Below are positions 1 to 10,262 of a stretch of 64,000 nucleotides of DNA, in pieces. The notes beneath the pieces were generated by a model. It did no database searches and was not told the origin of the DNA. It saw only the letters and a program-made list of their open reading frames with translations. The DNA comes from Flavobacteriaceae bacterium F08102 (GTDB lineage Bacteria > Bacteroidota > Bacteroidia > Flavobacteriales > Flavobacteriaceae): positions 248,001-312,000 of the forward strand of contig JALKAY010000003.1 of the NCBI GenBank assembly GCA_023015935.1. The letters run 5' to 3'. The position numbers were made by a program, and so were the translations under genes. Positions within the stretch are counted from its first letter, which is position 1. Every line of letters starts with the position of its first letter.

Positions 1-582
1 AATCACAAAGTGACTCGGCTGGTTTTAGCTGGGTCCTTTGAAGAAGGAGAACAAAATAAATCGGTACCTAGTTCTCCCTATGCAGCAGCAAAAATCGGAG
101 CCTCTAATTATGCCAAAATGTTTTATCATTTGTATAATACCCCGGTAGTGACTGCTTCGTTATACATGGTATATGGGCCTGGGCAAGTAGATGTAACCAA
201 ATTAATTCCATATACAATTTTAACTTCATTGAAAGGTGAATCGCCAGTATTTAGTAGTGGTGTGAGAATGATTGATTGGGTTTTTGTGGATGATGTTGTC
301 GAGGGGTTAATGCGCATGTTACTTGTTGAAGATATCGAAGGTAAAACCATAGATCTTGGGTCGGGTAAATCTATATCCATTAAGGAAATAGTCAATTTAA
401 CACTTGAGCTTGTAGACCAAGGGGTAAAGCCCAATTTTTCTCCTGAAAAAGATCGTCCAATGGAACAGGAAAAAAATGCAGATGTCAATTCAAGTTATAC
501 AACTATTGGATGGAAACCGAAGACTTCTTTAAAGAAGGGACTACAAGCTACAATAGCATATTATAGAAATTATTGTGGGTAA
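1..582 (+). CDS. NAD-dependent sugar epimerase/dehydratase (SDR), 5' end outside window
   Basis: The C-terminal part of an extended short-chain dehydrogenase/reductase that acts on nucleotide sugars. The reading frame is open to the left window edge, so the Rossmann GxxGxxG motif lies outside. Visible are the catalytic YxxxK motif (SPYAAAKIG), the following substrate loop (MVYGPGQ) and a typical C-terminal substrate domain ending in GWKPKTSLKKGL. It is the first visible gene of the rightward polysaccharide operon and overlaps the next gene by 8 bases, which suggests translational coupling. The substrate cannot be told from this fragment; GalE-, RmlB- or dehydratase-like roles are all possible. 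Confidence 0.85.
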   Translation, partial: NHKVTRLVLAGSFEEGEQNKSVPSSPYAAAKIGASNYAKMFYHLYNTPVVTASLYMVYGPGQVDVTKLIPYTILTSLKGESPVFSSGVRMIDWVFVDDVVEGLMRMLLVEDIEGKTIDLGSGKSISIKEIVNLTLELVDQGVKPNFSPEKDRPMEQEKNADVNSSYTTIGWKPKTSLKKGLQATIAYYRNYCG

Positions 583-1849
583 AAATCAAATAACATTTAA
601 TGTCATTTTAATTAAGGTGTTGGTCTTTGGACCCATTGTTGCCTTTATTACTTATTTTGGAGCTGGAATGGATTTTCAGTCCATATTGCAACTCTTTTCT
701 TATATAGGAGTTGCCTTGGTCTTATTATATAGAAAGCCAAATAGACCCGTAAAATTTCCCACATACTTACTGTTTTATTTGTTGTTTATCATTTATGTTT
801 TTTATTCAGATTTATACCGCCTTCAAAGAGAATTTAAAGTCATATATCTCTTTAAAAACTACATTATAGGTGGGTTTAATCTAATGTTCATTCTAGAAAA
901 TGTATCTATTACAAAAAAACAATTCGCTTTTATTTATAGGTGGAGTAAGATTTTTATGATTATTGCCGTGATCGTCATTGTCTATCAACAAGTCGTAGAC
1001 CCTAATTTTTTCTTAAGAGACGATTTAGTTAATCCAGATTTTTCACAAAGTGATAATGACAATAGACTTCCATCAATCTATTCATGGATTGGTAGTATGG
1101 CTGCTGGATTTACCTTTGTACCCTTATATATAGCTATTGTGGAATATGAAGATAGGCGTAAAAAGAAAATTTTACCGTGGTTATTGGCAGGCTTGTTATT
1201 TGTATTGTTGACCAAGGCAAGATGGACCATGGTTAATGGATTGCTTGTTTTTGCTGTTTTATTTATAAAGCATAAAGATATTACGAAGCGTATATATAAA
1301 TATATCATCATATTACCCATTCTATTAGTGGGGACTTCATTTGCACTCAGTACCGTGGGGATTGATATTAACGGAATTGTGGAAGAGCGAATTTTAGAAA
1401 GTGATAAAGCAGATATAAATGAAAAATCAGCGAGTTCAAGATTATTGGCATTTACTATTTTCGGTAAATTTTTTAAAGACAATCCGATTTTTGGAACTGG
1501 AAATATTAAATATGGAATGGGAGGAACTGGAAAGCAAAGTTATAAATTAACAAGAGCTTTAGCAGGTAGATCGTCTCAAATTCATGTAGGGTATTTGTCA
1601 CTACTTTATTTATACGGTATCGTTGGGGGATTTTTCTTTTTAGGATTCTTATTCTTAATCTTAAGAAAACTCTATTTAGAGGCTAAGATTTCGGGAATGT
1701 GGGCTCCGTTTCTAGGGTATTTGGGCTTTGCACTCGCAAATGCAACGCTAGTGACCTTTGACGCGCTTCAAATGGGATTGTTATTGATGATTGTTTATAG
1801 TAAATATTTTGTGGAAAACAGTAATAATGAAGAAACCTTGCTTACATGA
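575..1849 (+). CDS. Wzy-like O-antigen/capsule polymerase (multi-pass membrane protein)
   Basis: A 424-residue very hydrophobic protein with about 10-12 predicted membrane segments and a large loop around residues 270-345, the layout of Wzy polymerases and O-antigen ligases. Wzy joins lipid-linked repeat units in the periplasm. Sequence conservation in this family is poor, so the call rests on topology and on the flippase gene directly downstream. The start is a GTG inside the end of the preceding gene. The stop overlaps the flippase start (ATGA). A WaaL-type ligase is the main alternative. Confidence 0.72.
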   Translation: MGKNQITFNVILIKVLVFGPIVAFITYFGAGMDFQSILQLFSYIGVALVLLYRKPNRPVKFPTYLLFYLLFIIYVFYSDLYRLQREFKVIYLFKNYIIGGFNLMFILENVSITKKQFAFIYRWSKIFMIIAVIVIVYQQVVDPNFFLRDDLVNPDFSQSDNDNRLPSIYSWIGSMAAGFTFVPLYIAIVEYEDRRKKKILPWLLAGLLFVLLTKARWTMVNGLLVFAVLFIKHKDITKRIYKYIIILPILLVGTSFALSTVGIDINGIVEERILESDKADINEKSASSRLLAFTIFGKFFKDNPIFGTGNIKYGMGGTGKQSYKLTRALAGRSSQIHVGYLSLLYLYGIVGGFFFLGFLFLILRKLYLEAKISGMWAPFLGYLGFALANATLVTFDALQMGLLLMIVYSKYFVENSNNEETLLT

Positions 1850-3198
1850 TTAAAAAAATTAAAAAATTCTTCGAGGGTCATGAACGATCAGTCAAAGCTA
1901 AAAAAAATATTGTTGCGTCTTTTTTAATTAAAGGTGTAAGTATGGTCGTTGGCTTTTTATTGGTGAGGGTTACGATTGATTACCTAAATAAAGATGTGTA
2001 TGGAATTTGGTTAACATTAACTTCATTAATAGGATACATAACTTTTTTTGAAATTGGATTAGGAAATGGACTGAAAAATAAATTAGCTGAAGCCTTGGCA
2101 GTTAAAGATTATGCCTTAGGTAAAATTTATGTCAGTACAACCTATGCCATTTTGGGAATGGTAATCTTGGTGGTAGCTACTGTTTTTTTTGTAGCGAATT
2201 TTTTTATTGATTGGACCGTTGTTTTAAATACTGATGCATCCTTGACGAAGGAGTTGCGAAATGTGGCTTTTGTTGTTTTTGGATTTTTCTTCGTTCGCTT
2301 TTTGATCCAATTGATGAATATTGTACTTCTGGCTGATCAACGACCGGCGGTTGCAAATTTGTTTGGACCTATTGGGAATTTAATGGTGTTAATTATCGTT
2401 TATATTCTCACACAAACTACCGAAGGATCGTTAATTTATGTGAGTTGGGTTTTTAGTGGCATCCCCGTTTTAGTATTGTTAGTAGCTTCAATTTACTTTT
2501 ATAGTACGCACTATAAGCATATTGCTCCGTCTTTCAAAAGTGTTAACTTTGGGTATGCGAGGAATTTGTTAAATTTAGGTGTACAGTTCTTTTTTATTCA
2601 AATTGCTGGGCTCATAATTTATCAATCGAGTAATTTAATTATTGCTCAATATTTTGGAACTTCTGAAGTAACGGTATATAATATCGGGTATAAGTATTTT
2701 CAAATAATTACCATGATCTTTTCGATAATCTTGACGCCATTTTGGGCTGCATATACAGAAGCTTGGGCGAAAGATGATATTCAATGGATTAAAAATTCGG
2801 TAGCTAAATTGCTTAAGTTCTGGATGCTTACAGGGGTTGTAGGAATTGTAATGCTCCTTTTTGCAGATAAATTTTACTACTTGTGGGTGGGTGATAAAGT
2901 GAAAGTACCCTTTGAACTTTCACTTACGTTATACATTTATTTTATGACGTATACATTTGGAGGAATTTATGTGATGTTTATTAATGGAGTTGGGAAAATT
3001 AAAATCCAAATGTACAGTGCCTTTTTAGGTTCTGTCATATTTATCGTAGCGAGTATTGTCATGATAAAATATCTGCAATGGGGGATGAAAAGCCTGTTGA
3101 TTGCTATGATTTTAAGTAATTTTAATGGAATCATATTATCACCAATTCAGTATAAAAAAATCATTAATAAAACCGCAACTGGATTATGGAACAAGTAA
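1846..3198 (+). CDS. Wzx-like polysaccharide flippase (MOP superfamily)
   Basis: A 450-residue membrane protein with about 12-14 hydrophobic segments. The N-terminal pattern (KKNIVASFLIKGVSMVVGFL, then NKDVYGIWLTLTSLIGY and EIGLGNGLKNKL) is typical of polysaccharide biosynthesis proteins of the MOP/MATE superfamily. It would flip the undecaprenyl-linked repeat unit across the inner membrane for the Wzy polymerase. It starts in an ATGA overlap with wzy and overlaps the next glycosyltransferase gene by 13 bases, so the three are probably translated together. Confidence 0.88.
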   Translation: MIKKIKKFFEGHERSVKAKKNIVASFLIKGVSMVVGFLLVRVTIDYLNKDVYGIWLTLTSLIGYITFFEIGLGNGLKNKLAEALAVKDYALGKIYVSTTYAILGMVILVVATVFFVANFFIDWTVVLNTDASLTKELRNVAFVVFGFFFVRFLIQLMNIVLLADQRPAVANLFGPIGNLMVLIIVYILTQTTEGSLIYVSWVFSGIPVLVLLVASIYFYSTHYKHIAPSFKSVNFGYARNLLNLGVQFFFIQIAGLIIYQSSNLIIAQYFGTSEVTVYNIGYKYFQIITMIFSIILTPFWAAYTEAWAKDDIQWIKNSVAKLLKFWMLTGVVGIVMLLFADKFYYLWVGDKVKVPFELSLTLYIYFMTYTFGGIYVMFINGVGKIKIQMYSAFLGSVIFIVASIVMIKYLQWGMKSLLIAMILSNFNGIILSPIQYKKIINKTATGLWNK

Positions 3199-4493
3199 GG
3201 AAAGTTTTGATCTTATCTACGTCCCATCCCTATAAAACAGCAGGAATTGTTGCCCATGATATTTATACTGGATTTAAAAAGAAAGGATATATTACCAAGT
3301 TAATTGTCGAGAACTTTGATGCTTACCCAGAAAAAGATGTTGAAAGTATCCAAAATAAATGGGGCTATCTGTATAAAAAAATACGCAATAAAATAGCTAG
3401 AAGACTTAAATTAAACAAGCAAAATAAGGGGCTTAGAACATTACCAGAATATCATTTTGATCAAGAAGAACTTAGCCAGCAGCAATATGCTACAAAGAAA
3501 ATTTTAAAAAAAACAGGATTTATTCCAGATGTTATTATTGTAATTTTTGCACAAAATTTTATTTCCTATAAGAATTTAGCAGAATTACAAGAAATTACCA
3601 ATGCGCCAATTATTTGGCAGTTTGCTGATATGCATCCGTTTACAGGTGGATGTCATTATGCTTGGGATTGCAAAGGATATCAAAAGAGTTGTCAGGATTG
3701 TCCTGCGATTATGGACTCAAGGTATAAGAACATTACACACACGGTACTTGAAAATCATAAAAAATATAGAGAAAATTTAACGATTATTCCAGTAATTGGG
3801 TCAGACTGGTTATTAGCGAGAGCAAGGAAAAGTGCCTTATTCAAAGATTCACGCATTGAAAAAATATACCTTTCTTTAGATACAGATACGTTTAAACCCG
3901 TTTCTGAGCAGAAAAAGCAAGAAATTAGAAAAGCACATAATTTGCCAGAGGATGCCTACGTTATTTTAATTATGGCCAAATTTCTTACCCATAAACGAAA
4001 AGGAATTGAAATTATCCTTAAAGCACTATCTCATTTTTCTGAAGAAGAGGTCGTTAAAAAGAAACTACATCTGTTTATCATAGGGAATGAGTTAGAGAAG
4101 GTTATTGGAAATTTAGGGGGTAAATTACCATATACTGCTATTAATAGCGTCGAAAGAAGTAGGTTAGTGGATATGTATACCATGTCTGATTTATTTGTTT
4201 CAGCATCATTACAAGAAGTTGGTCCTTATACAATAACTGAATCATTATTGTGTTCTGTACCTGTAGTGTCTTTAGATCATGGCTATGCAAATGAATTTGT
4301 ATTTGACATGCAAACCGGAATGTTGGTAAAGGATGATGAACCAAAATCTCTGTTTTTGGGTATTGAGAAAATGGTAAATGTAGCACCTGATAAACTCAAA
4401 ATTATAAGGGAGAATTGTCGTGAAATGACAAAAAGAAAAATTACCAAAGAAGAGCAAATAGAAAAATATATTCAATTGATTAACACCTTATAA
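3186..4493 (+). CDS. GT4-like glycosyltransferase
   Basis: A 435-residue GT-B fold glycosyltransferase. The C-terminal half shows the usual GT4 features: a donor-domain start (AYVILIMAKFLTHKRKGIEIILKAL), and the acidic motif region around residues 335-360 with SASLQEVGPYTITESLLCSVPVV, the E-x7-E-like nucleotide-sugar site. The middle carries a cysteine-rich insertion (GGCHYAWDCKGYQKSCQDCPAI), also seen in other GT4 proteins of capsule loci. It would add one sugar of the repeat unit in the cytoplasm. Donor and acceptor are unknown. Confidence 0.85.
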   Translation: MEQVRKVLILSTSHPYKTAGIVAHDIYTGFKKKGYITKLIVENFDAYPEKDVESIQNKWGYLYKKIRNKIARRLKLNKQNKGLRTLPEYHFDQEELSQQQYATKKILKKTGFIPDVIIVIFAQNFISYKNLAELQEITNAPIIWQFADMHPFTGGCHYAWDCKGYQKSCQDCPAIMDSRYKNITHTVLENHKKYRENLTIIPVIGSDWLLARARKSALFKDSRIEKIYLSLDTDTFKPVSEQKKQEIRKAHNLPEDAYVILIMAKFLTHKRKGIEIILKALSHFSEEEVVKKKLHLFIIGNELEKVIGNLGGKLPYTAINSVERSRLVDMYTMSDLFVSASLQEVGPYTITESLLCSVPVVSLDHGYANEFVFDMQTGMLVKDDEPKSLFLGIEKMVNVAPDKLKIIRENCREMTKRKITKEEQIEKYIQLINTL

Positions 4494-4495
4494 TA

Positions 4496-5614
4496 ATGAA
4501 ATTTGAAAACCCCATTTATGTAACTCAACCTTCATTACCAGACTTAGATTTGTACAAGCCGTATTTAGAAAAAATATGGAAGAGTAAGATTTTAACAAAT
4601 AACGGTCCATTTCACAGAGAACTTGAAGAAGCCTTAGCAAAGGAATTAGGTGTTAAATATGTTTCCCTATTCACCAATGGTACGTTAGCGTTATTAACCG
4701 CTTTACAAACGCTTAGAATTACCGGTGAAGTTATTACCACCCCTTATACTTTTGTGGCTACGGCCAATTCTTTGATATGGAATAATTTGACCCCTGTTTT
4801 TGTCGATATTGATCCAAAGACCAATAATTTAGATGCAGAAAAGATTGAGGCAGCAATCACGGCCAAAACAACGGCAATTATGCCGGTGCACGTGTATGGA
4901 AACCCTTGTGATGTCGATAAGATACAGGATATTGCTGATACCTATAGTCTTAAGGTAATTTATGATGCAGCGCATGCCTTTGGGGTTAACTATAAAGGAC
5001 AGTCTTTATTAAATTACGGAGACCTATCTATATTGAGTTTTCATGCGACAAAGGTGTTTAATACCATGGAAGGAGGAGCGATTATCTCACATGATGAGAA
5101 GACAAAGAAACGCATTGATTATTTGAAAAACTTTGGTTTTAAAGATGAGGTGACGGTGATTGCGGCAGGAATTAATTCCAAAATGAATGAAATGCAATCT
5201 GCTCTTGGACTACTTCAATTAAAGCACTATAAAAAATATATTGAAAAAAGAAAGTTACTTGCAGCGCTTTATGTGAAGCAATTGTCAAAAATAGAAGGGA
5301 TCAATACCTTAGCCATCGTTGAGGGGGTAGAGGATTATAATTATTCGTATTTTCCAATCTATGTAGAAGCTTCTTATGGAAAATCTAGAGATGAATTATA
5401 TGAGTTTTTAAAACAACATAACGTTTTTGGAAGACGGTATTTTTATCCTCTAATTTCTGATTTTCCACTGTACAGTTCGTTTGACTCGGCAAACAGAAAT
5501 AATCTAAAAGTAGCATCTACCATTACAGAAAAAGTAATTTGCTTACCTATATATGCTGAGTTGACACCGGAGGAGGTTATCGCAATTTGTAAAATTATTG
5601 AAAATGGTCAGTAA
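4496..5614 (+). CDS. DegT/DnrJ/EryC1 family sugar aminotransferase (VioA/FdtB-like)
   Basis: A 372-residue PLP-dependent aminotransferase of nucleotide-4-keto-6-deoxysugars. The PLP lysine is in SFHATKVFNTMEGG (about residue 184). The preceding DAAHAFG motif and the N-terminal FTNGTLALL phosphate-binding region are intact. Length is normal for the family. The next gene, which overlaps it, is a PglD/VioB-like N-acetyltransferase, so the pair probably makes a 4-acetamido-4,6-dideoxy sugar such as Qui4NAc or N-acetylperosamine. Gmd, encoded 2.4 kb downstream, could supply GDP-4-keto-6-deoxymannose, but the nucleotide carrier cannot be read from sequence. Confidence 0.88.
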   Translation: MKFENPIYVTQPSLPDLDLYKPYLEKIWKSKILTNNGPFHRELEEALAKELGVKYVSLFTNGTLALLTALQTLRITGEVITTPYTFVATANSLIWNNLTPVFVDIDPKTNNLDAEKIEAAITAKTTAIMPVHVYGNPCDVDKIQDIADTYSLKVIYDAAHAFGVNYKGQSLLNYGDLSILSFHATKVFNTMEGGAIISHDEKTKKRIDYLKNFGFKDEVTVIAAGINSKMNEMQSALGLLQLKHYKKYIEKRKLLAALYVKQLSKIEGINTLAIVEGVEDYNYSYFPIYVEASYGKSRDELYEFLKQHNVFGRRYFYPLISDFPLYSSFDSANRNNLKVASTITEKVICLPIYAELTPEEVIAICKIIENGQ

Positions 5615-6272
5615 TAATGTCATCATTATTGGGTCTTCTGGCCATGCAAAGGTCATTATTGATATAATTGAATCCCTAGAGAACCTAACAATTGTTGGAC
5701 TCATAGATGATTTTAGAAGAAAAAATAGTGAAAAAACATTGGATTATAAAGTTTTAGGTGGAATTGCAGATCTACCTAAGCTCATGGAGGTCTACAAGGT
5801 AAAAAAATGTGTAATTGCAATTGGAGACAATTATAATCGAAAAAAAATCAGTGAAAAAATAGCAGATTTTGACCTAGAGTTTATAAATGTTATTCACCCT
5901 CAAGCGCTTATTTCACCTTCGGTTCGTTTAGGGTATGGAAATGTTATAATGCCCGGAGTGATAATCAATAGTTCGGTTAAATTAGGGAATTTCAATATAC
6001 TAAATACACATGCTACTATAGAACATGACGTTTCGATGGGTAATTTCTCCAGTGTTGGACCAAAGGCTGTTTTAGCAGGTGGGGTTCACATTGGAAATGA
6101 AACAGCTATTGGGATGAACACCGCAGTTATTGAGAAAGTTACCATTGGAAACTACAACGTTATTGGGGCCTGTTCATTAGTGAATAAAGATTTAGGTGAT
6201 AATTCTGTATCGTATGGCATTCCTTCGAAAATTAAGAAGAGTCGAGAAAGAAATGACACCTATTTACGATAG
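5604..6272 (+). CDS. NeuD/PglD/VioB-like sugar N-acetyltransferase
   Basis: About 222 residues. An N-terminal Rossmann-like domain (NNVIIIGSSGHAKVIIDII, then GLIDD) is followed by a left-handed beta-helix with hexapeptide repeats (VIMPGVIINSSVKLGNFNIL and later). The catalytic histidine of PglD/NeuD enzymes is likely in NTHATIEHD (residues about 134-142). It transfers acetyl from acetyl-CoA to the amino sugar made by the preceding aminotransferase. The ATG at 5604 is preferred over an in-frame TTG six bases upstream. It overlaps the aminotransferase stop. Confidence 0.87.
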   Translation: MVSNNVIIIGSSGHAKVIIDIIESLENLTIVGLIDDFRRKNSEKTLDYKVLGGIADLPKLMEVYKVKKCVIAIGDNYNRKKISEKIADFDLEFINVIHPQALISPSVRLGYGNVIMPGVIINSSVKLGNFNILNTHATIEHDVSMGNFSSVGPKAVLAGGVHIGNETAIGMNTAVIEKVTIGNYNVIGACSLVNKDLGDNSVSYGIPSKIKKSRERNDTYLR

Positions 6273-6314
6273 TTGTTTTTTAATCTTCAAGAGAACTAAT
6301 TATACTCGAAATTT

Positions 6315-8030
6315 ATGTCAAAAATTATATATATACAGTACAGAAATCCAACTGATTTAAACGTGGATGAAAGGCTAAGCAAAATTTGCCACGCAATTTC
6401 TCCTGATAATATTATTCCTGAGTCTCCATTAATTAAAACAAACCAATATGGTGGGTTTGGTATAATGAACCCTCCAAAGTCTGTTTTAATCAAAGAGCAA
6501 AGTGTGTTGTTGGGAGAGTTGTTTGTAGATAGCAATGATTGGGATACTTGTAATTCGGACTTCCCTGATGGTTCGTTTGCTTTGTTTCGAAATGATGAAT
6601 CAAAATTTGAAATTGTTTCAGATATAGTAGCCTCTAGAACGATTTGGTATTATTTTGATGAGGATAAACTAATTGCATCTACTTCACAACGCGCAATAAT
6701 CATGCTTTTAGAGAGCTTCGAATTTGATGAAAGAGTGATTCCTTGGATGTTGTCAACGGGAAGCTTAGGACCCCAATTTTCTTGGGATAAACGATTAAAA
6801 AGAGTGCCGACAGATGCGTCAATTACCTTAAATAAATCTACTTGGAAACTTTCCCAGATTAAGAATGAAGTTCATTTTGAAGAAAAAGCAGGTGATGATT
6901 TACATTTCGAATCAAACTTAAAAAATGCGATTGACAGAACATTTAGGAATTTGAATCTTGATTTATCGAAGTGGATACTGCCTATTTCAGGAGGCTATGA
7001 TAGTCGTGGGATTTTATTATTTCTTGCAAAATTCGGGAAGAATACAGGTTTAAAAACCATTACTTGGGGGCTAAAGTCATCGCTTAAGGTTAAGGGAAAT
7101 GATGCATTTATTGCAAAGAAATTGGTTAATGAATTGAATGTTAGTCATAAGTATTATTCGACAGATATCCCGGATGAGAAGCTTGAATCCATTATTGATA
7201 GGTTTATCAAGAATGGGGAAGGAAGGATTGATCATATATCAGGATATTTAGATGGGTTTAAAATTTGGAAAACTCTTTTTGAAGATGGAGTGCGCGGAAT
7301 TATTAGAGGAGATGAAGGCTATGGATGGGAAGATGTAAACTCTGTTACAGCGGCGAAGCACAGTTTAGATTTTGCCCTATGTGAAGATTTTGTCAATTTA
7401 AAAGAATATCGCAAGTTTGGAATTCCAGCCCAAGAAGTTCCAGAAAATTTAGTTAAAAAGGAATTTGAAACTATCGCAGGATGGCGTGATCGGATTTATC
7501 ATGAGTACCGATTACCTACGATATTGGCTGCGCTTTCTGATTTGAAATTATCCTATGTTGAGCAAATAAGTCCTCTGTTATCAAATGCAATTCTCAAAGA
7601 GGTGAGGAAGCAACCTGACCACTTGCGAACTGATAAAAAACTATTTAAAAAAATCATTGATGAGGTAAGTCCAAAAATCAATTATGCGCGTAGTAGTGCA
7701 ATTGCTTCGTCATCCAATATTATAAGTTCGAAACCGTTTATAGAACTAATAGTGAAAGAAATTGAAGGTGAATTTGCTGCTCAATTATTTTCAAAGGATT
7801 TTTTAACCGAGATTCTATCTGGAATTAAAGAGAAAAAGAAACCCAATATTTACCGTATTAAATCGGTTAAATCCTTTATAAAACGCGTAGTCCCGAAGAG
7901 AATTTTAAATCGCGTACGGGATTCGGTACAGGTAGCAAAAATTGACCCGTATACATTAGCGTTTCGGGTGTTTTTGATAATAAAAATGAATAAATTAATC
8001 CGTAAAGATATTGACCCTCAATTTCATTGA
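6315..8030 (+). CDS. Asparagine-synthetase-like protein without the glutaminase cysteine
   Basis: A 571-residue member of the asparagine synthase superfamily. The PP-loop for ATP is intact ([10 protein letters not shown], about residue 224), followed by a synthetase domain with GDEGYGWED. The N-terminal region keeps a glutaminase-like fold pattern ([27 protein letters not shown]). However, the protein begins [11 protein letters not shown] and lacks the Met-Cys start needed for glutamine hydrolysis. It may use free ammonia or another amine, as beta-lactam synthetases and lasso-peptide cyclases do. It sits inside the glycosyltransferase operon, so a role in amidating a sugar acid is an inference. 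Confidence 0.82.
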   Translation: MSKIIYIQYRNPTDLNVDERLSKICHAISPDNIIPESPLIKTNQYGGFGIMNPPKSVLIKEQSVLLGELFVDSNDWDTCNSDFPDGSFALFRNDESKFEIVSDIVASRTIWYYFDEDKLIASTSQRAIIMLLESFEFDERVIPWMLSTGSLGPQFSWDKRLKRVPTDASITLNKSTWKLSQIKNEVHFEEKAGDDLHFESNLKNAIDRTFRNLNLDLSKWILPISGGYDSRGILLFLAKFGKNTGLKTITWGLKSSLKVKGNDAFIAKKLVNELNVSHKYYSTDIPDEKLESIIDRFIKNGEGRIDHISGYLDGFKIWKTLFEDGVRGIIRGDEGYGWEDVNSVTAAKHSLDFALCEDFVNLKEYRKFGIPAQEVPENLVKKEFETIAGWRDRIYHEYRLPTILAALSDLKLSYVEQISPLLSNAILKEVRKQPDHLRTDKKLFKKIIDEVSPKINYARSSAIASSSNIISSKPFIELIVKEIEGEFAAQLFSKDFLTEILSGIKEKKKPNIYRIKSVKSFIKRVVPKRILNRVRDSVQVAKIDPYTLAFRVFLIIKMNKLIRKDIDPQFH

Positions 8031-8046
8031 GGGTAGAACCAAAAAA

Positions 8047-9174
8047 ATGAGAACTATGACCAAAAAAACAGCGCTGATTACAGGAGTCACAGGACAAGAT
8101 GGAGCATATTTAAGTGAATTTCTTTTGAAAAAGGGATATATCGTTCATGGTATTAAACGAAGGTCGTCTTTGTTTAATACAGACCGTATAGATCACCTTT
8201 ATCAAGATCCTCATGTAGATAATGCAAATTTTATTTTGCACTATGGAGACATGACAGATAGTACGAATCTTATACGAATCGTTCAGGAAACGCAGCCTGA
8301 TGAAATTTATAATCTGGCCGCAATGTCACATGTGAAGGTGAGTTTTGATACACCAGAATATACGGCAAATGCTGATGGTTTGGGAACTTTGCGCTTATTG
8401 GAGGCGATAAAAATATTGGGCCTAGAGAAAAAGACTAAAATATACCAGGCTTCTACTTCAGAACTTTATGGATTAGTACAAGAAGTACCTCAATCAGAAA
8501 CAACCCCATTTTATCCTCGGTCACCCTATGCGGTGGCGAAAATGTATGCCTATTGGATTACCGTAAATTATCGTGAAGCCTATGGGATGTTTGCTTGTAA
8601 CGGTATTTTATTTAATCATGAATCACCTATTCGAGGTGAAACATTTGTAACTAGAAAAATTACAAGAGCAACGGCAAAGATTGCCTTAGGATTACAGGAT
8701 AAGGTTTATCTCGGTAATTTAGATGCGAAACGCGATTGGGGACATGCTAAAGATTATATACGGATGATGTGGATGATTTTACAAGCTGATAAACCTGAAG
8801 ATTGGGTTATTGCGACGGGAATTACAACGACAGTGAGAGATTTTGTGAAAATGGCATTTTTAGAAGTTGGTATTGAGTTAGAATTTAAGGGGGAAGGGGT
8901 AGATGAAATAGGAATAATTCACGCGTGTAATAATCCTAAATACCAATTAGAAATTGGAAAAGAAGTTGTGAAGGTAGATTCAAGATATTTTAGACCTACC
9001 GAAGTAGACTTACTCATTGGAGATCCAAGTAAGGCATTTAATAAATTAGGTTGGAAACCAGAATATGATTTAAAAGCATTGGTTAAAGATATGATGCAAA
9101 GTGATATAAAAATGATGCAGAAGGATCAATATTTAAAAGAAGGAGGGTATAAAACATTAAATTATTTTGAGTAA
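8047..9174 (+). CDS. gmd: GDP-mannose 4,6-dehydratase
   Basis: Converts GDP-D-mannose to GDP-4-keto-6-deoxy-D-mannose in the cytoplasm. The 375-residue product has the NAD(P) motif [15 protein letters not shown], the arginine-rich [16 protein letters not shown] segment, the STSELYG active-site threonine/serine-glutamate region, YxxxK ([12 protein letters not shown]) and the [19 protein letters not shown] motif specific for Gmd. The ATG at 8047 is chosen: an earlier in-frame TTG-type start at 8011 would lie inside the preceding gene, and another ATG occurs at 8056. GDP-fucose synthase follows 11 bases downstream, completing GDP-L-fucose synthesis. Confidence 0.96.
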   Translation: MRTMTKKTALITGVTGQDGAYLSEFLLKKGYIVHGIKRRSSLFNTDRIDHLYQDPHVDNANFILHYGDMTDSTNLIRIVQETQPDEIYNLAAMSHVKVSFDTPEYTANADGLGTLRLLEAIKILGLEKKTKIYQASTSELYGLVQEVPQSETTPFYPRSPYAVAKMYAYWITVNYREAYGMFACNGILFNHESPIRGETFVTRKITRATAKIALGLQDKVYLGNLDAKRDWGHAKDYIRMMWMILQADKPEDWVIATGITTTVRDFVKMAFLEVGIELEFKGEGVDEIGIIHACNNPKYQLEIGKEVVKVDSRYFRPTEVDLLIGDPSKAFNKLGWKPEYDLKALVKDMMQSDIKMMQKDQYLKEGGYKTLNYFE

Positions 9175-9185
9175 ACATTAGGAGA

Positions 9186-10262
9186 ATGAAGAAGGATTCT
9201 AAAATATTTATAGCAGGACATAAGGGAATGGTTGGTTCTGCCATTTGGAGAGGTTTAGAGGCCGATGGTTATACCAATTTAATTGGAAGAAGATCGTCAG
9301 AGTTAGATTTAACCGATGGGGTTGCCGTCAATAAATTTTTTGAAAATGAAAAACCAAACTATGTTTATTTGGCAGCGGCGAAAGTTGGTGGAATTGTAGC
9401 TAATAATACCTATAGGGCACAATTTATTTATGAAAATATTCAAATACAGAATAATGTAATTCACGCATCGTATCTTCATAATGTTGAAAAGTTATTATTT
9501 CTAGGGAGTTCGTGTATTTATCCCAAAAATGCACCACAACCCTTAAAGGAAGAGTATTTGTTGACTGGTGAATTAGAATACACCAATGAACCTTATGCGA
9601 TAGCAAAAATTGCGGGTATCAAAATGTGTGAAGCATATAATTTGCAGTATGGAACAAATTTTATTGCCGTAATGCCGACTAATTTATATGGTGAAAATGA
9701 CAATTACGATTTGGAGAAATCTCATGTCTTACCTGCGTTAATAAGAAAAATGCACCTAGGTAAAGCCTTGATGAATAATGATTGGGACGCCATAAGGCAA
9801 GATTTTAATAAGAATCCAATAGAGGGAGTTGATGGAAATAGTGATGAACGTATACTCCTTGAAAAATTAGAAGCTTACGGTATAAAGAAAGATTCATCGG
9901 TAACCATAACCCTTTGGGGCTCTGGAAATCCACGACGCGAATTTTTACACGCTGATGATTTGGCAGACGCATCGAATTACATTATGAAGAATGTTGATTT
10001 TTCACAAGTGGCATCGGGTAAGCAAGAAGTTAGAAATACACATATCAATATTGGTTGTGGAATGGATCTAAGCATTAAAGAATTGGCTTACTTGGTACAG
10101 GAAATTGTGGGGTATACAGGAACAATTGAATGGGATCACTCAAAACCTGATGGTACATTTCAAAAACTATTGGATGTTAGTAAGTTAAAAGATTTAAACT
10201 GGAGTCCTAAAATAGCGTTGAAGAATGGGCTTATTGATGTGTATAATAACTATGTCGTATGA
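9186..10262 (+). CDS. fcl: GDP-L-fucose synthase (epimerase/reductase)
   Basis: Makes GDP-L-fucose from the Gmd product by 3,5-epimerisation and NADPH-dependent reduction. Visible are IFIAGHKGMVGSAIWRGL (cofactor loop), AAKVGGI, SSCIYPKNAPQPLKEEYLLTG, the catalytic EPYAIAKIAGIKMCEAY with YxxxK, and MPTNLYGENDNYDLEKSHVLPALIRK. The 358-residue length exceeds the roughly 320 of E. coli WcaG because of an insertion around residues 195-245, common in Bacteroidota homologues. It overlaps the next acyltransferase gene by 4 bases. Confidence 0.96.
   Translation: MKKDSKIFIAGHKGMVGSAIWRGLEADGYTNLIGRRSSELDLTDGVAVNKFFENEKPNYVYLAAAKVGGIVANNTYRAQFIYENIQIQNNVIHASYLHNVEKLLFLGSSCIYPKNAPQPLKEEYLLTGELEYTNEPYAIAKIAGIKMCEAYNLQYGTNFIAVMPTNLYGENDNYDLEKSHVLPALIRKMHLGKALMNNDWDAIRQDFNKNPIEGVDGNSDERILLEKLEAYGIKKDSSVTITLWGSGNPRREFLHADDLADASNYIMKNVDFSQVASGKQEVRNTHINIGCGMDLSIKELAYLVQEIVGYTGTIEWDHSKPDGTFQKLLDVSKLKDLNWSPKIALKNGLIDVYNNYVV

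Noticed and set aside
9186-10262. Insertion in GDP-fucose synthase as a novel domain
   Set aside because: The longer form with this insertion is common in Bacteroidota homologues.
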